Source of the DNA: an uncultured Clostridia bacterium
GTDB taxonomy: Bacteria > Bacillota > Clostridia > Christensenellales > UBA1242
Direction: 5' to 3'
Assembly: GCA_944372505.1 (NCBI GenBank)
Contig: CALVZK010000005.1
Location: 1-64,000, forward strand
DNA length: 64,000 nt
Shown here: positions 1-8,200 of the stretch, in pieces
How the letters are laid out: each line of letters opens with the position of its first letter
Position numbering within the stretch: position 1 is the first letter of the stretch
Position numbers and translations under genes: made by a program
Notes under the pieces: model-generated
What the model was told of the DNA's origin: nothing
Seen by the model: the letters and a program-made list of their open reading frames with translations, nothing else
Databases searched by the model: none

Positions 1-265
1 TGCCATAATTTCCATAATCTCCTGTGCCATAATCTTCTCTATATCTCATTTTCAAAACCTCCTTTTTACAATTCCAATAATCTTCATTGGCTAAATCTTT
101 ATGTATATCTACTAGTTTATATAAGTAGTCTACATTATCAGATTGAACACCGACTTCAACTATTTTCTTTATTTTTTCTTCGACCTGTTTATTTACTTGG
201 TCATTTATTTTTTCGTCTTGTCTTTCTTGCTTTTCTTGTTTTTCTTGTTTCTCTTTCTCTTCCAT
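1..265 (-). CDS. virion-associated hypothetical protein, 3' part outside window
   Basis: An ATG at 265 is preceded by a strong AGGAGGTGG ribosome site. The frame is open for 88 codons to the window edge, so the C-terminus is missing. The first ~25 residues are Lys/Glu/Gln-rich with KQE repeats and probably form a coiled coil. The visible end is Tyr/Gly-rich (MRYREDYGTGDYGNYG). It is the last visible gene of a minus-strand set of small proteins downstream of the tail genes. No family is recognised. Confidence 0.7.
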   Translation of the reverse strand, partial: MEEKEKQEKQEKQERQDEKINDQVNKQVEEKIKKIVEVGVQSDNVDYLYKLVDIHKDLANEDYWNCKKEVLKMRYREDYGTGDYGNYG

Positions 266-285
266 TGACACCACCTCCTACTAAA

Positions 286-717
286 CTAACTGGGAGTATT
301 TGTAGGTGCTGGGGTCGCTGGTGTTGTAGTAACAACTGGAATACTTTGAACTACTGTAGTTGAATTACTTGGTAAACAACATTTACCAACATATTTAAAC
401 ACCCCAGTATTTACAGCAGTATTAACTTTAATTTTATATTTTCTTCTAGGTCTAATTTGAGAAGCAAGAATAGGGGTACAATCACAATTTAGAAATGGAT
501 ATTGTGTAGCACCTCCACCAATAGAAAATACTACTGGTGCATTAATTGTAGCACTCGTTGGAATTGATTGCACTAGTACGATACAATAGCTTTCGCAATT
601 ATTATAATTCCTTTGTGGTAAATCTATAATTAATGTATTTGTTGTTGCATCAAAATTAATAGCATTTGAAAATATTAATTTTGGACAAATTTTGCAATTA
701 GTTATACAATTATTCAT
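286..717 (-). CDS. small Cys- and Thr/Pro-rich hypothetical protein
   Basis: This 143-residue protein has an AAGGAGG site before its ATG. It carries N-terminal cysteine pairs (CITNCKIC), a beta-rich middle and a Thr/Pro/Ala-rich tail. The composition resembles capsid-accessory or surface proteins, but no domain is recognised. It lies between the intron-split gene and the gene at the window start, all on one strand. Function unknown. Confidence 0.65.
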   Translation of the reverse strand: MNNCITNCKICPKLIFSNAINFDATTNTLIIDLPQRNYNNCESYCIVLVQSIPTSATINAPVVFSIGGGATQYPFLNCDCTPILASQIRPRRKYKIKVNTAVNTGVFKYVGKCCLPSNSTTVVQSIPVVTTTPATPAPTNTPS

Positions 718-828
718 TGCTTTTTACCTCCTTCTCGTAATATTGATTTTTACCTTTAAAAGGTTTTTCTGTTAAAGCTCTTTTAATAGAAATTTTGTAA
801 ATACTATATTTTACTTACAAAAGAATAA

Positions 829-852
829 AGGGATAGTATGATTTACTATCCC
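829..852 (-). terminator. intrinsic terminator after the intron-split gene
   Basis: A perfect 9-bp inverted repeat (GGGATAGTA / TACTATCCC, 5-nt loop) is followed on the minus strand by a T-rich run. It sits just downstream of the stop at 901. Confidence 0.65.
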
Positions 853-900
853 ATAAATCACACTTTTTTTAGTGAGTGGACTACACTTTTATTTAATTAA

Positions 901-1367
901 TTAGCAACATCCACAGTTACAACCGCAGCTGTTATAATTGTTATTGTATCCATATCCAGTAAATGTTCCGCAACAATTTGTTGGGAAGTTTACTGGTGTT
1001 GGAGGTTGAACAACATAAGCATTTACAGGACAATCATTTCCTGTTCTTCTAATTATTTCTGCCGTATTAGCATCCATTGCTGCTTGTAATACTGCATTTT
1101 GATTTGCTTGTGAAGCTTGTAATCTTAATGAATTAATTTCATTTTGTTGTGCAACTATTTGAGCATTTTTATCTTCAATTCTGTTAGCTACAATTTCATC
1201 ATGTAGAGCTCTGTAGTTAGCATTTTGATTATCAATTATGTCTCTAGTATTTAAGCACATAGCATTTTGTAATGTGTTTGTGTTCATAGCCATGTTATAG
1301 TTTACTTGTTGTATTCCTGATTGGGTTTGACAACAACAGTCTGCTATTTGTGTTTTAAGGTCGCAGC
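901..1367 (-). CDS. exon 2 of intron-split Gly/Cys-rich virion-associated protein
   Basis: This is the C-terminal exon of a gene interrupted by a group I intron. Joining 2861-2414 to 1367-901 gives a 304-codon frame and recreates a Cys run at the junction (ANCCCDLKTQIADCCCQ), which is typical of this kind of protein. The exon is open well upstream of its first internal ATG at 1293, so it is not a separate gene. It has a Gln/Asn-rich helical part with repeated 'NAVLQAA'-like segments. The tail is rich in Cys and Gly (NSCGCNCGCC). The role is unknown, probably virion-associated by position. Confidence 0.75.
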
Positions 1368-2413
1368 CATTTTGTTATCATATAGGCTCTTTATCCTATA
1401 TTTCTATGAGTTTCCTTCATAGTTCAGACTATATCTTCACCCTTCTCAAAAAAGAGTTAGGGGTTGGGCACTCGTGTCAAACATCTTTTTTAGAAATATC
1501 TGTCTTATATTTCATACTTGGTATTATGTATTTATCTACAATTTTAATAAATTTTCTTGCTTCGATAGTACCGCATCTTAATCTATATCCACCATTGTTT
1601 TTGACTTTTGAAAATTTTATATCCCATTTCTCTTGAAAATATTTTATAATAATTTCGTGTTCTTCGTCAGAAACAAAAGTATTCAAATAAAGTTCATAAG
1701 AGTGTATTTTACCATCTCTTTTTTTCTTAGCAAGGTTTCCATCGTCCATATACCATATAGCAATGGCTTCTTCATTCAAAAAGTCTAAACATTTCCTTGT
1801 GATTTTTTTCTTTCCTTTTTCATACATCAAATCATATATAATTTCGAAATATTTATCTGTTTTCATCATTCTATAAGCTGGATAACCATTATTTATAAAA
1901 TAAACAACATTTGGCTTCTTACCGCCAAAAATAGAATGAAGTTTTTGCGATTTATATTCTATATATTCTTTTTGCTTTTCGCAATGTATGAAACTTATGC
2001 TATTTTGAATATAATTCCATTTGGGGTGTTTTTTTGATTTCACACACCCATCTCCAATGCTTAAACCTATTAAAATTGCTTTTTTGTTTTTATCCATAAT
2101 AATTTCTCCTACCTTTTGGTAAAGTTTTTTATAAAGGTGTTTGTTAGTCGTTTAACCTTTCACTAACTCATACATCGTTGCACCTATATTATATCGCAAA
2201 AATGTATAAAAGTCAATAACTTGGTTGCTGATTTCCCAATCCTTTTGATTTTCAAACATTCACGATTATAGTTTCCTATTGCGTTGTAGTTCAAAAGGCT
2301 CTAAGGGATTCCCAGCAATTCACCCAATTTATTTAGAGCATATTACTATGCAATACTGCCTACTGCGTTTACTTTTAGTAAATGATTTTTTATGGCTTTT
2401 AAAAATCTATTTA
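1368..2413 (-). mobile_element. group I intron with LAGLIDADG ORF
   Basis: The 1046-nt insert carries group I core elements on the minus strand. A P-like element (AATTGCTGGGAA) and a Q-like element (AAATCAGCAACCAAG) lie near the 5' end, and an S/P7-like element (GAAGATATAGTCTGAAC) near the 3' end. The exon end ACTGCT pairs with an internal guide GGCAGT, giving the required U.G wobble at the 5' splice site after 2414. The intron ends with the conserved G at 1368. Splicing there joins the two exons in frame. The endonuclease ORF sits in a peripheral loop. Confidence 0.85.
1477..2097 (-). CDS. LAGLIDADG homing endonuclease (intron-encoded)
   Basis: A 206-residue DNA endonuclease with two LAGLIDADG helices: LIGLSIGDG at residues 9-17 and AIAIWYMDDG at 111-120. 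This is the single-chain, two-motif form. It starts at ATG 2097 with AGGAG upstream. It lies entirely inside the group I intron and would drive its homing into intronless alleles of the virion gene. Acidic residues D16 and D118/D119 fit the metal-binding positions. Some members of this family also act as splicing maturases, which cannot be judged here. Confidence 0.9.
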   Translation of the reverse strand: MDKNKKAILIGLSIGDGCVKSKKHPKWNYIQNSISFIHCEKQKEYIEYKSQKLHSIFGGKKPNVVYFINNGYPAYRMMKTDKYFEIIYDLMYEKGKKKITRKCLDFLNEEAIAIWYMDDGNLAKKKRDGKIHSYELYLNTFVSDEEHEIIIKYFQEKWDIKFSKVKNNGGYRLRCGTIEARKFIKIVDKYIIPSMKYKTDISKKDV

Positions 2414-2861
2414 AGCAGTTAGCTAATTGAGCTGCTAGACTTTGAACTCCAAGTCTTGTTTCATATCCGTTTGTAGTAATTGCATTATTTACTCCACTAA
2501 ATCCTTGACATAATGTGTTTTGAACATTAGCAAATCCATTAGTCATTGTATTATTTAAAGCAAATGTGCTATCACATATTCCGTTTGATATAGAATCTAA
2601 TTTTCTATCTACTTGTGCAAAGTCACTAGCTAAAACATAACCGTCTGTAACTCCACCAGTAGTTCCTCCGAAGCCATTTCCAAAGCCTCCTCCGAAACCA
2701 CCGAATCCTCTACCCCATCCTCCTAGGGCAAAGATTAAGAATATTATAATCCACCATCCAGAATTTCCATCTCCAAATCCGTCGTTTGAATTACTTCTTC
2801 CACAGTTACCATTTAGTAATGCTACATCTGATGCAGATAAGCCACCTTCTCCGTATGCCAT
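2414..2861 (-). CDS. exon 1 of intron-split Gly/Cys-rich virion-associated protein
   Basis: The N-terminal 149 codons plus one base of the split gene. It starts at ATG 2861 with AAAGGAGG upstream. It contains a short hydrophobic segment (WWIIIFLIFALGGW) followed by a Gly/Phe-rich stretch (GRGFGGFGGGFGNGFGG) and a helical part. Without splicing the frame runs 23 codons into the intron and stops at 2346, giving a truncated product. Similar proteins with a Gly/Trp/Phe-rich N-terminus and Cys runs occur near tail genes of gut Bacillota phages (general knowledge); their function is not known to me. Confidence 0.75.
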
Positions 2862-2911
2862 AAAAGATTCCTCCTTTTCTTTTAAATTTATATATATGTT
2901 ATTGCAATAAC

Positions 2912-3142
2912 CTACTTTAATTTATTTCTAAATTCAGCAAACTCTTTATCAAAGTCTCTGCCTTGTTCTTTAAATAAGTTTCTAGCAAAATCTTCTACTC
3001 CTTTAGAGTTGCCGTCTTTAGCCATTTTTATTAAATTGTTAAATACAGGGTTTGAATTATTTTGTGACATCATATTGCTTAATATTTGTTCTGGATTCAT
3101 ACCTTTTCCAATAAAATTTTTAATACTTTCCATTGGATTCAT
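2912..3142 (-). CDS. small hypothetical protein
   Basis: A 76-residue, charged, helical protein (MNPMESIKNFIGKGMNPEQIL). It starts 3 bp after the neighbouring stop and is probably translationally coupled. Similar short helical proteins often accompany Pro/Gln-rich phage structural proteins such as the upstream gene. No domain recognised. Confidence 0.65.
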   Translation of the reverse strand: MNPMESIKNFIGKGMNPEQILSNMMSQNNSNPVFNNLIKMAKDGNSKGVEDFARNLFKEQGRDFDKEFAEFRNKLK

Positions 3143-3145
3143 ATA

Positions 3146-3631
3146 CTAATCCCCCTTTTTATCTTTTATATCTTCTGATAAGTCTCTAAATTGTCTTTTT
3201 AATGATTTCATTTCTTCTTTTAATTCTTTAAATTGTTTTCCATCTAAGTCCTTCATTGTTTCATTAAATTGCTTTATAGTTACATATTCTTCTTTTTTTG
3301 GCTCTTCTGGTTTTTCATCTTCTGTTGGTCTATATATTATTGTTTTACTTGTTCCATCTTGTTGTAATTGTTTAGTTACTATTGCACTTCCATCTACTAA
3401 TGGGAAATAACTTATACTTCCGTCTAATGGAATATCCATAGCTTTTACAACATCTAAACTATCAACAGACTTTCCTTGTAGTCCTAAAGCTTGTCTATAA
3501 ATAGGCTGAGTTGGTTGTGGAGTTGGTTGTGTATATTGTTGGTCCATTGGTTGCATAGGTTGTACTGGTTGTACTGGTTGTACTCTTTGCATTTGTGGTT
3601 GCATAAAATACGGATTGTAAGTATTAAACAT
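3146..3631 (-). CDS. Pro/Gln-rich virion-associated hypothetical protein
   Basis: 161 residues. The first ~45 are a low-complexity Pro/Gln/Met-rich region (VQPVQPVQPMQPM). A conserved-looking middle follows (LQGKSVDSLDVVKAMDIPLDG, broken here only by the window's residue limit), and the end is a charged coiled coil. The start ATG at 3631 has an AGGAGG site. It is first in the small-protein group and probably a tail or capsid accessory protein by position only. Confidence 0.65.
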   Translation of the reverse strand: MFNTYNPYFMQPQMQRVQPVQPVQPMQPMDQQYTQPTPQPTQPIYRQALGLQGKSVDSLDVVKAMDIPLDGSISYFPLVDGSAIVTKQLQQDGTSKTIIYRPTEDEKPEEPKKEEYVTIKQFNETMKDLDGKQFKELKEEMKSLKRQFRDLSEDIKDKKGD

Positions 3632-3736
3632 TTTATTTCCTCCTTCATTATACGAAAAGAGTTTTAAAGATAATTATACTCCTATGATGTTTTATAATCA
3701 TATTTATATAATTTATACTTTAAAACTCCTTTCTGC

Positions 3737-3775
3737 CTAAAAAAGTAGACAACATATTTTAAATGTTGCCTACTT
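3737..3775 (-). terminator. intrinsic terminator
   Basis: A long inverted repeat (AAGTAGNCAACAT / ATGTTGNCTACTT, one mismatch) is followed on the minus strand by a T run. It is the second of two terminators between the AgrB-like gene and the small virion genes. Confidence 0.7.
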
Positions 3776-3861
3776 TGAGAAAAGACACTAATAGGCGAAT
3801 GTCTTAACTCTATTTTTATTATAATATTTTATAATTAATTGTTGCTAGGGTTCCTATAAAA

Positions 3862-3892
3862 TAAAAATACTCTAAAAAAGAGTATTTTTATT
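3862..3892 (-). terminator. intrinsic terminator of the Agr-like cassette
   Basis: Stem AAAATACTC / GAGTATTTT followed by a T-rich tail on the minus strand, overlapping the stop codon of the AgrB-like gene. It closes the cassette transcript. Confidence 0.75.
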
Positions 3893-4472
3893 TCTGGATT
3901 GGAGGAAGTCCTAAAGGTCTTTCTAATATTGAATATATAGTCGCACTTTCTCTCTTTATTATTGTATTATCATCAAATCCTTTTATCTCTGCTATTTCTT
4001 GATAAGTTTTATTTTCTCTAAAATATAACTTAAATATATCATATCTTACTGGATAATTCTTTCTCCAATATTCTTCATGTTCTAATAATATAGGATGGTT
4101 AGGTGATACTGATACAAAATCTTTTAATGCATCATATTTACTAACCTTTCCACTCCATAAATACATATCATTTATATTGGACCTTCCAGTCATTATAAAA
4201 GCACTAAATATGGTAAACAATATTGATACTCTTAAATCTATTTTAAGTATCATAAACAAACTTAACAATATCAATAAACTCCATATTAAACATCTATACC
4301 AAGTTTTAAAATGTAACGATTTACCAAAGAAACCCCTACTAATCATAAAACATAACATCACTATTATTATATTATTTGTTTCTAATCCTAATATTTTGCC
4401 TACTAAAAATATTAGGATTGTTTCTGCTATGTTGAAAATTAATGAACTTATAATCTGTTTATATTTCCCCAT
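3888..4472 (-). CDS. AgrB-like membrane cysteine protease with extra C-terminal helix-turn-helix
   Basis: 194 residues from ATG 4472 (AAAGGAG upstream; a longer TTG start at 4496 has no such site). AgrB proteins are membrane peptidases that cut and cyclise AgrD signal peptides. The catalytic His and Cys lie seven residues apart, and here LHFKTWYRC gives that spacing in a cytoplasm-facing loop between hydrophobic segments. Four to five membrane segments fill residues ~10-110. The last ~70 residues are soluble and end in a helix-turn-helix-like stretch (KTYQEIAEIKGFDDNT), unusual for AgrB. Immediately upstream are a 16-residue peptide gene and a polytopic membrane protein. Function is inferred from motif plus context; substrate unproven. 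Confidence 0.6.
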   Translation of the reverse strand: MGKYKQIISSLIFNIAETILIFLVGKILGLETNNIIIVMLCFMISRGFFGKSLHFKTWYRCLIWSLLILLSLFMILKIDLRVSILFTIFSAFIMTGRSNINDMYLWSGKVSKYDALKDFVSVSPNHPILLEHEEYWRKNYPVRYDIFKLYFRENKTYQEIAEIKGFDDNTIIKRESATIYSILERPLGLPPIQK

Positions 4473-4498
4473 AACTTTCTCCTTTGCGAATAACAAGA

Positions 4499-4549
4499 CT
4501 ATTCTCCGTCTACTGCATCAAAAAACCAGAAAAAACTATTCCAAGGCAT
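4499..4549 (-). CDS. 16-residue AgrD-like pheromone precursor candidate
   Basis: The frame encodes MPWNSFFWFFDAVDGE from an ATG with a well spaced GGGGTGA site. It has an aromatic core with a Ser (SFFWFF) followed by an acidic tail, the arrangement AgrB needs in AgrD (ring-forming Cys/Ser, hydrophobic ring, acidic C-terminal recognition segment). It lacks the usual N-terminal amphipathic helix and is much shorter than standard AgrD (~45 residues). It lies directly between the AgrB-like and sensor-like genes. It could instead be a leader peptide for the next gene. Confidence 0.45.
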   Translation of the reverse strand: MPWNSFFWFFDAVDGE

Positions 4550-4554
4550 TTAAA

Positions 4555-5112
4555 TCACCCCTTTTTTAATAAAAATATAGCATAAATCATTCCTGCATTT
4601 ATTATAACAAATATTATATTAAATACAAAAATGTTTAAACTTCTAAAAGTAGTTGATTTTATCTTCTTGTTATCTTGATTATTTCTATTCCAAAATCTTT
4701 TATATACTTTTTGAATTCTTTCTAATTTATTATTTAAAATTAATAAACTAGAAAATAATATAACTCTATTTATAATACATGAAATAATATAATTTTTAAA
4801 AGTAATATTGTTTTGAATTGGTAAAAAGCAAATAGCACTAACAATCATTACATAAATATAACCAATTAATAAAATAAATACATCAGTTATTTGTGATTTA
4901 TCTTTATATAATATTTTTAACGTTAAGAATGTTGTTATCATATATCCTATTTGAAATAACCAATTATATACGAATGTGTTTATTAATAATAAATATTCTA
5001 CCACCATTAATATTGTAAACAAAATTCTTTTCTCTTTCAAGCCTTTTGCATATATCATAAATAGTGAAAAGAAAATTGCTTCTGGTATCTGTCCTACTAT
5101 TAATTCTAACAT
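4555..5112 (-). CDS. polytopic membrane protein resembling an AgrC sensor half
   Basis: 185 residues with about six hydrophobic segments and no kinase or other soluble domain. AgrC receptors have a six-helix sensor followed by a histidine kinase; only the sensor-like half would be present here. The assignment rests on topology and on its place beside the AgrB-like gene, not on a motif. It is the first gene after the promoter at 5147-5175, with GGAGG before ATG 5112. Its stop overlaps the ribosome site of the 16-residue peptide gene. Confidence 0.5.
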   Translation of the reverse strand: MLELIVGQIPEAIFFSLFMIYAKGLKEKRILFTILMVVEYLLLINTFVYNWLFQIGYMITTFLTLKILYKDKSQITDVFILLIGYIYVMIVSAICFLPIQNNITFKNYIISCIINRVILFSSLLILNNKLERIQKVYKRFWNRNNQDNKKIKSTTFRSLNIFVFNIIFVIINAGMIYAIFLLKKG

Positions 5113-5146
5113 TACTCCTCCATTTTTTTGTTTTTTTCATATTTAC

Positions 5147-5175
5147 ATTATATCAATAATGTTAATACATTTCAA
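5147..5175 (-). promoter_or_regulatory. sigma-A-type promoter of the Agr-like cassette
   Basis: On the minus strand, TTGAAA, a 17-bp spacer and TATAAT lie ~30 bp upstream of the first gene of the cassette. This gives the cassette expression independent of the late tail operon. Confidence 0.75.
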
Positions 5176-5192
5176 TAGTTTTTATAAAAAAT

Positions 5193-5229
5193 AATCAATA
5201 TAAATAGCAAGATACTATTTATATTGATT
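5193..5229 (-). terminator. terminator between tape measure gene and Agr-like cassette
   Basis: A perfect 15-bp inverted repeat (AATCAATATAAATAG with its complement, 7-nt loop) is followed on the minus strand by ATTTTTTA. It would stop late transcription before the cassette promoter. Confidence 0.8.
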
Positions 5230-5285
5230 AAATATATTACATACTACTACTTACCTTATTATACATCTTTTGTTTCAAATGTCAA

Positions 5286-8200
5286 TTATTTTTTTATATT
5301 AAACTTGTCTGTTAATAATTTTTCTATTTTTCTAGTTAATAAATCTACATCAGATTTATTCTTTATATTAGCATCAATTCTAACTAAGTCACCTTTTACT
5401 TCAATTGTAGGACCATTTGTTATACTAGTTGTATTCCCTGTGTTTGTCAAATTGTCAAAGTATTTCATCATACGATTTAAGCTTGCAGCCCACTCTGTCT
5501 TTAATATTACTTCATTTGGTTTTAATAATGCTAAAGCCTCTTGTGTTCCTCCTACAATACCACCTTCGTGGAATTTTGGTATTTTTAAGTTGCTTCCTGC
5601 ATAAATAAGGTTTTTATTTTTTATGCTTGGGTTAGCAGCCATAATCTTACTTACCGTTGTATCAAATTTCGCTGCTATGCCTGATAAAGTATCACCATAC
5701 TTTACTTTGTATGTCTCATATTCTTTCTTGCTAGAAGAACTACTTTTACCTGATGTACTCTTATAAAGTTTAGATAAGTCACTACTTATAGGGTCTACAA
5801 AATTTTCTTTATAAGCATTGTATAATTCTTTAGATTGAATTACACCATTCTCATATATAATTTGTCCTGTTTCACTAAATAGTTTAACTTTTTCATCATA
5901 TATGGCTTGTAAAGCAGCAATTTCTTCTGCCTCTGCTTCTTCTATAGCTGCTATTTGCTCATCTCTTTGTTGTTCTATAGCCTCTATTTGGTCCTCGATG
6001 CTCCAATCTTCTAACTGTTGTTGCCATTCTTTATCAAGCTCTTCTAAATTTTCTTTTGCTTCTTTTAAATTCTCTTGTGCTTCTCTTCCTGTTCTTTGTT
6101 CCCAATAAGAAATTTCCTCTAATATTTCTTGTCTTTGAGATTGATAATCTTCTTCATCTCTTATTCTATCAGTTGCATCTTGTTCTTTTTGCAATGCTTC
6201 AATTCGTGCATCTGCTTCTTCTTCTATTAGTTTTATCTTCTCATCATTTGCATCTTGTATTGCCTCTATCTCTTCATCTAAAGCATCCTTTAGATATTCC
6301 ATATACTCTAGTTGTAAATCTTCAATTTCCTGAGTATATTCTTTCTCTAATTCTAATCTATCTTCCTTATTTAGCCAAGTCATTTTCTTTACTTGGTCTA
6401 AATATTTTTGATATCTTTGAATCCTTTGTTGTGTTACATATTGCATATCTTCTGATGAAAGTTGTCCTAACTCTTGTTGTCTTTTTACCCATCTTTGTTC
6501 TTCTTCTTCGAGGTCATTTATATATGATTTATAATTGTCTAGTCTTTCTTTATATTCATCATCTTCATCATCTCTTGCACTTGAACTACTAGAGCTACCT
6601 CCTGAACCTCTTGGACTTGTTGGAGTTGTCCTATCAGTTGTTGTAGTTGTAGGCTTATAAGGACTTTGTTGTTTTAATTGTGAATATGCAAAATTTACAT
6701 TACCATAAGTATTTAAGTCACTACCAAATTGCTTTAATGATTCACCTAAATTTTGAACTGACTCTCCACCCTCTCCTGTAATATCAAAACCAAATGTTGG
6801 TAAATCTATTCCAGTAGGAATCCCTTGGTCATTTGTTCTTAATCCAATATTTCCTTGTATATATGGAGTAGCTTTAATATTATATGTAAATCCAGAAATA
6901 GCCTCTCCTAAGTTACTTAATACATTTCCCATTGAAACTGTTACATTTCTAGTTGCTTGTTGAGTCATACTTGCTAATGTGTTTAATGTTGCGTTCATAT
7001 TTGCTTCATTTGTTAAGAAACCATTAGCTAAATAGCCTTGACTATTCAACATTTCATTTGTACTGATTCCTATATTATCTGCAATGGTTTGTGTTATTGA
7101 ATTAAATGTATCTTCATTTGCAGTTCTCATATTATTTAATTGAGTTGTTAAATCAGTTGCCAATTGTTGATATGCAGCAGTAGTAGTATCTGCTTGGTCG
7201 AAAGCTGCTTGACCAGCCTTATTTGCATTTTCTGCTATATAATCATAGTTATCTCCTATAACTTCTAGCACTCCACCATAAGCCTCTAATTCGTCTCTTG
7301 CGTTTTGTAAAGTATTTGCATAGTCATCTAATTGCCCTGATGCATTTTGCCACATTCCTTCTGCATTTTGTGTTAATTCATTTTGCTTAGTGTATAAGTC
7401 TAATGTAGAATCTGCTGCCTCTTGCATACCTTCTGCATAATCTGTAAAATCTATTTCTCCTGATGAAAGTCCTGAATATAAACTTTCTATTCCTTCTGCA
7501 ATATATGATGTAGTAGCTGCAAATATTGCTTGATATGCTTCTAATTCTTCGCCCGTCTTAGAAAAGTCTATTGAGTCTATTTTCTCTTGTAAGTTATTAA
7601 AATACTCTTCTACTTCTACTTCTCCGTTTTCAAATTGTGTGTTTAAGTTTTGTATATCATCAATTAATTTATTAGGTCCTTCTAAATCTTTATAGCTTTC
7701 TGCAATAGATTCTAGGAATGTATTATAGTTAGAGACTTGACCTGACATATTATATAAATCTGATAATGTTTCTTGATATGCTTCTGCTGCATCATTAACT
7801 TTATCATATTGTTCTTCTATTGCATCTAATTGTGAACTAAGCCATAAATAAGCAGCATTTTGTTCATCGGTTCTATCTGTAATGCCTTCTAATTCTTCTT
7901 TAAAACTTTTTAATTGTTCTAATCTATCTTCAATAGGTAACTGGTTTAAGTATTGTGCCATTATTTGATACAAATTAGTTGTATTGTTAGTCATTATATT
8001 AGCAAGGATTCCACCTTCTTCTATAGCTTGATTTACTTCTTTTAATGACTTTAAACCTTCACTTATATCTACAGATTCAAATATTCCAGTATCATCAAAA
8101 TAATCTACTTCCATTGATTCTAATATAGCTCTTTCATTTTCATACTGGCTCTTTCTTTCTTCTGCTAATTGTTTTTGTTTTGCATAAGTAACTGCTTCTA

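Noticed and set aside
2346..2413. C-terminal extension of exon 1 (LNRFLKAIKNHLL...)
   Set aside because: This is intron sequence read through; splicing gives the conserved Cys-run instead.
5258..5285. TTGACA / TATAAT promoter-like pair (16-bp spacer) on the minus strand after the tape measure stop
   Set aside because: It would fire directly into the 15-bp terminator at 5193-5229; the promoter at 5147-5175 serves the cassette better.
5902..6592. long plus-strand frames opposite the tape measure gene
   Set aside because: Antisense shadows of the repetitive coiled-coil region.
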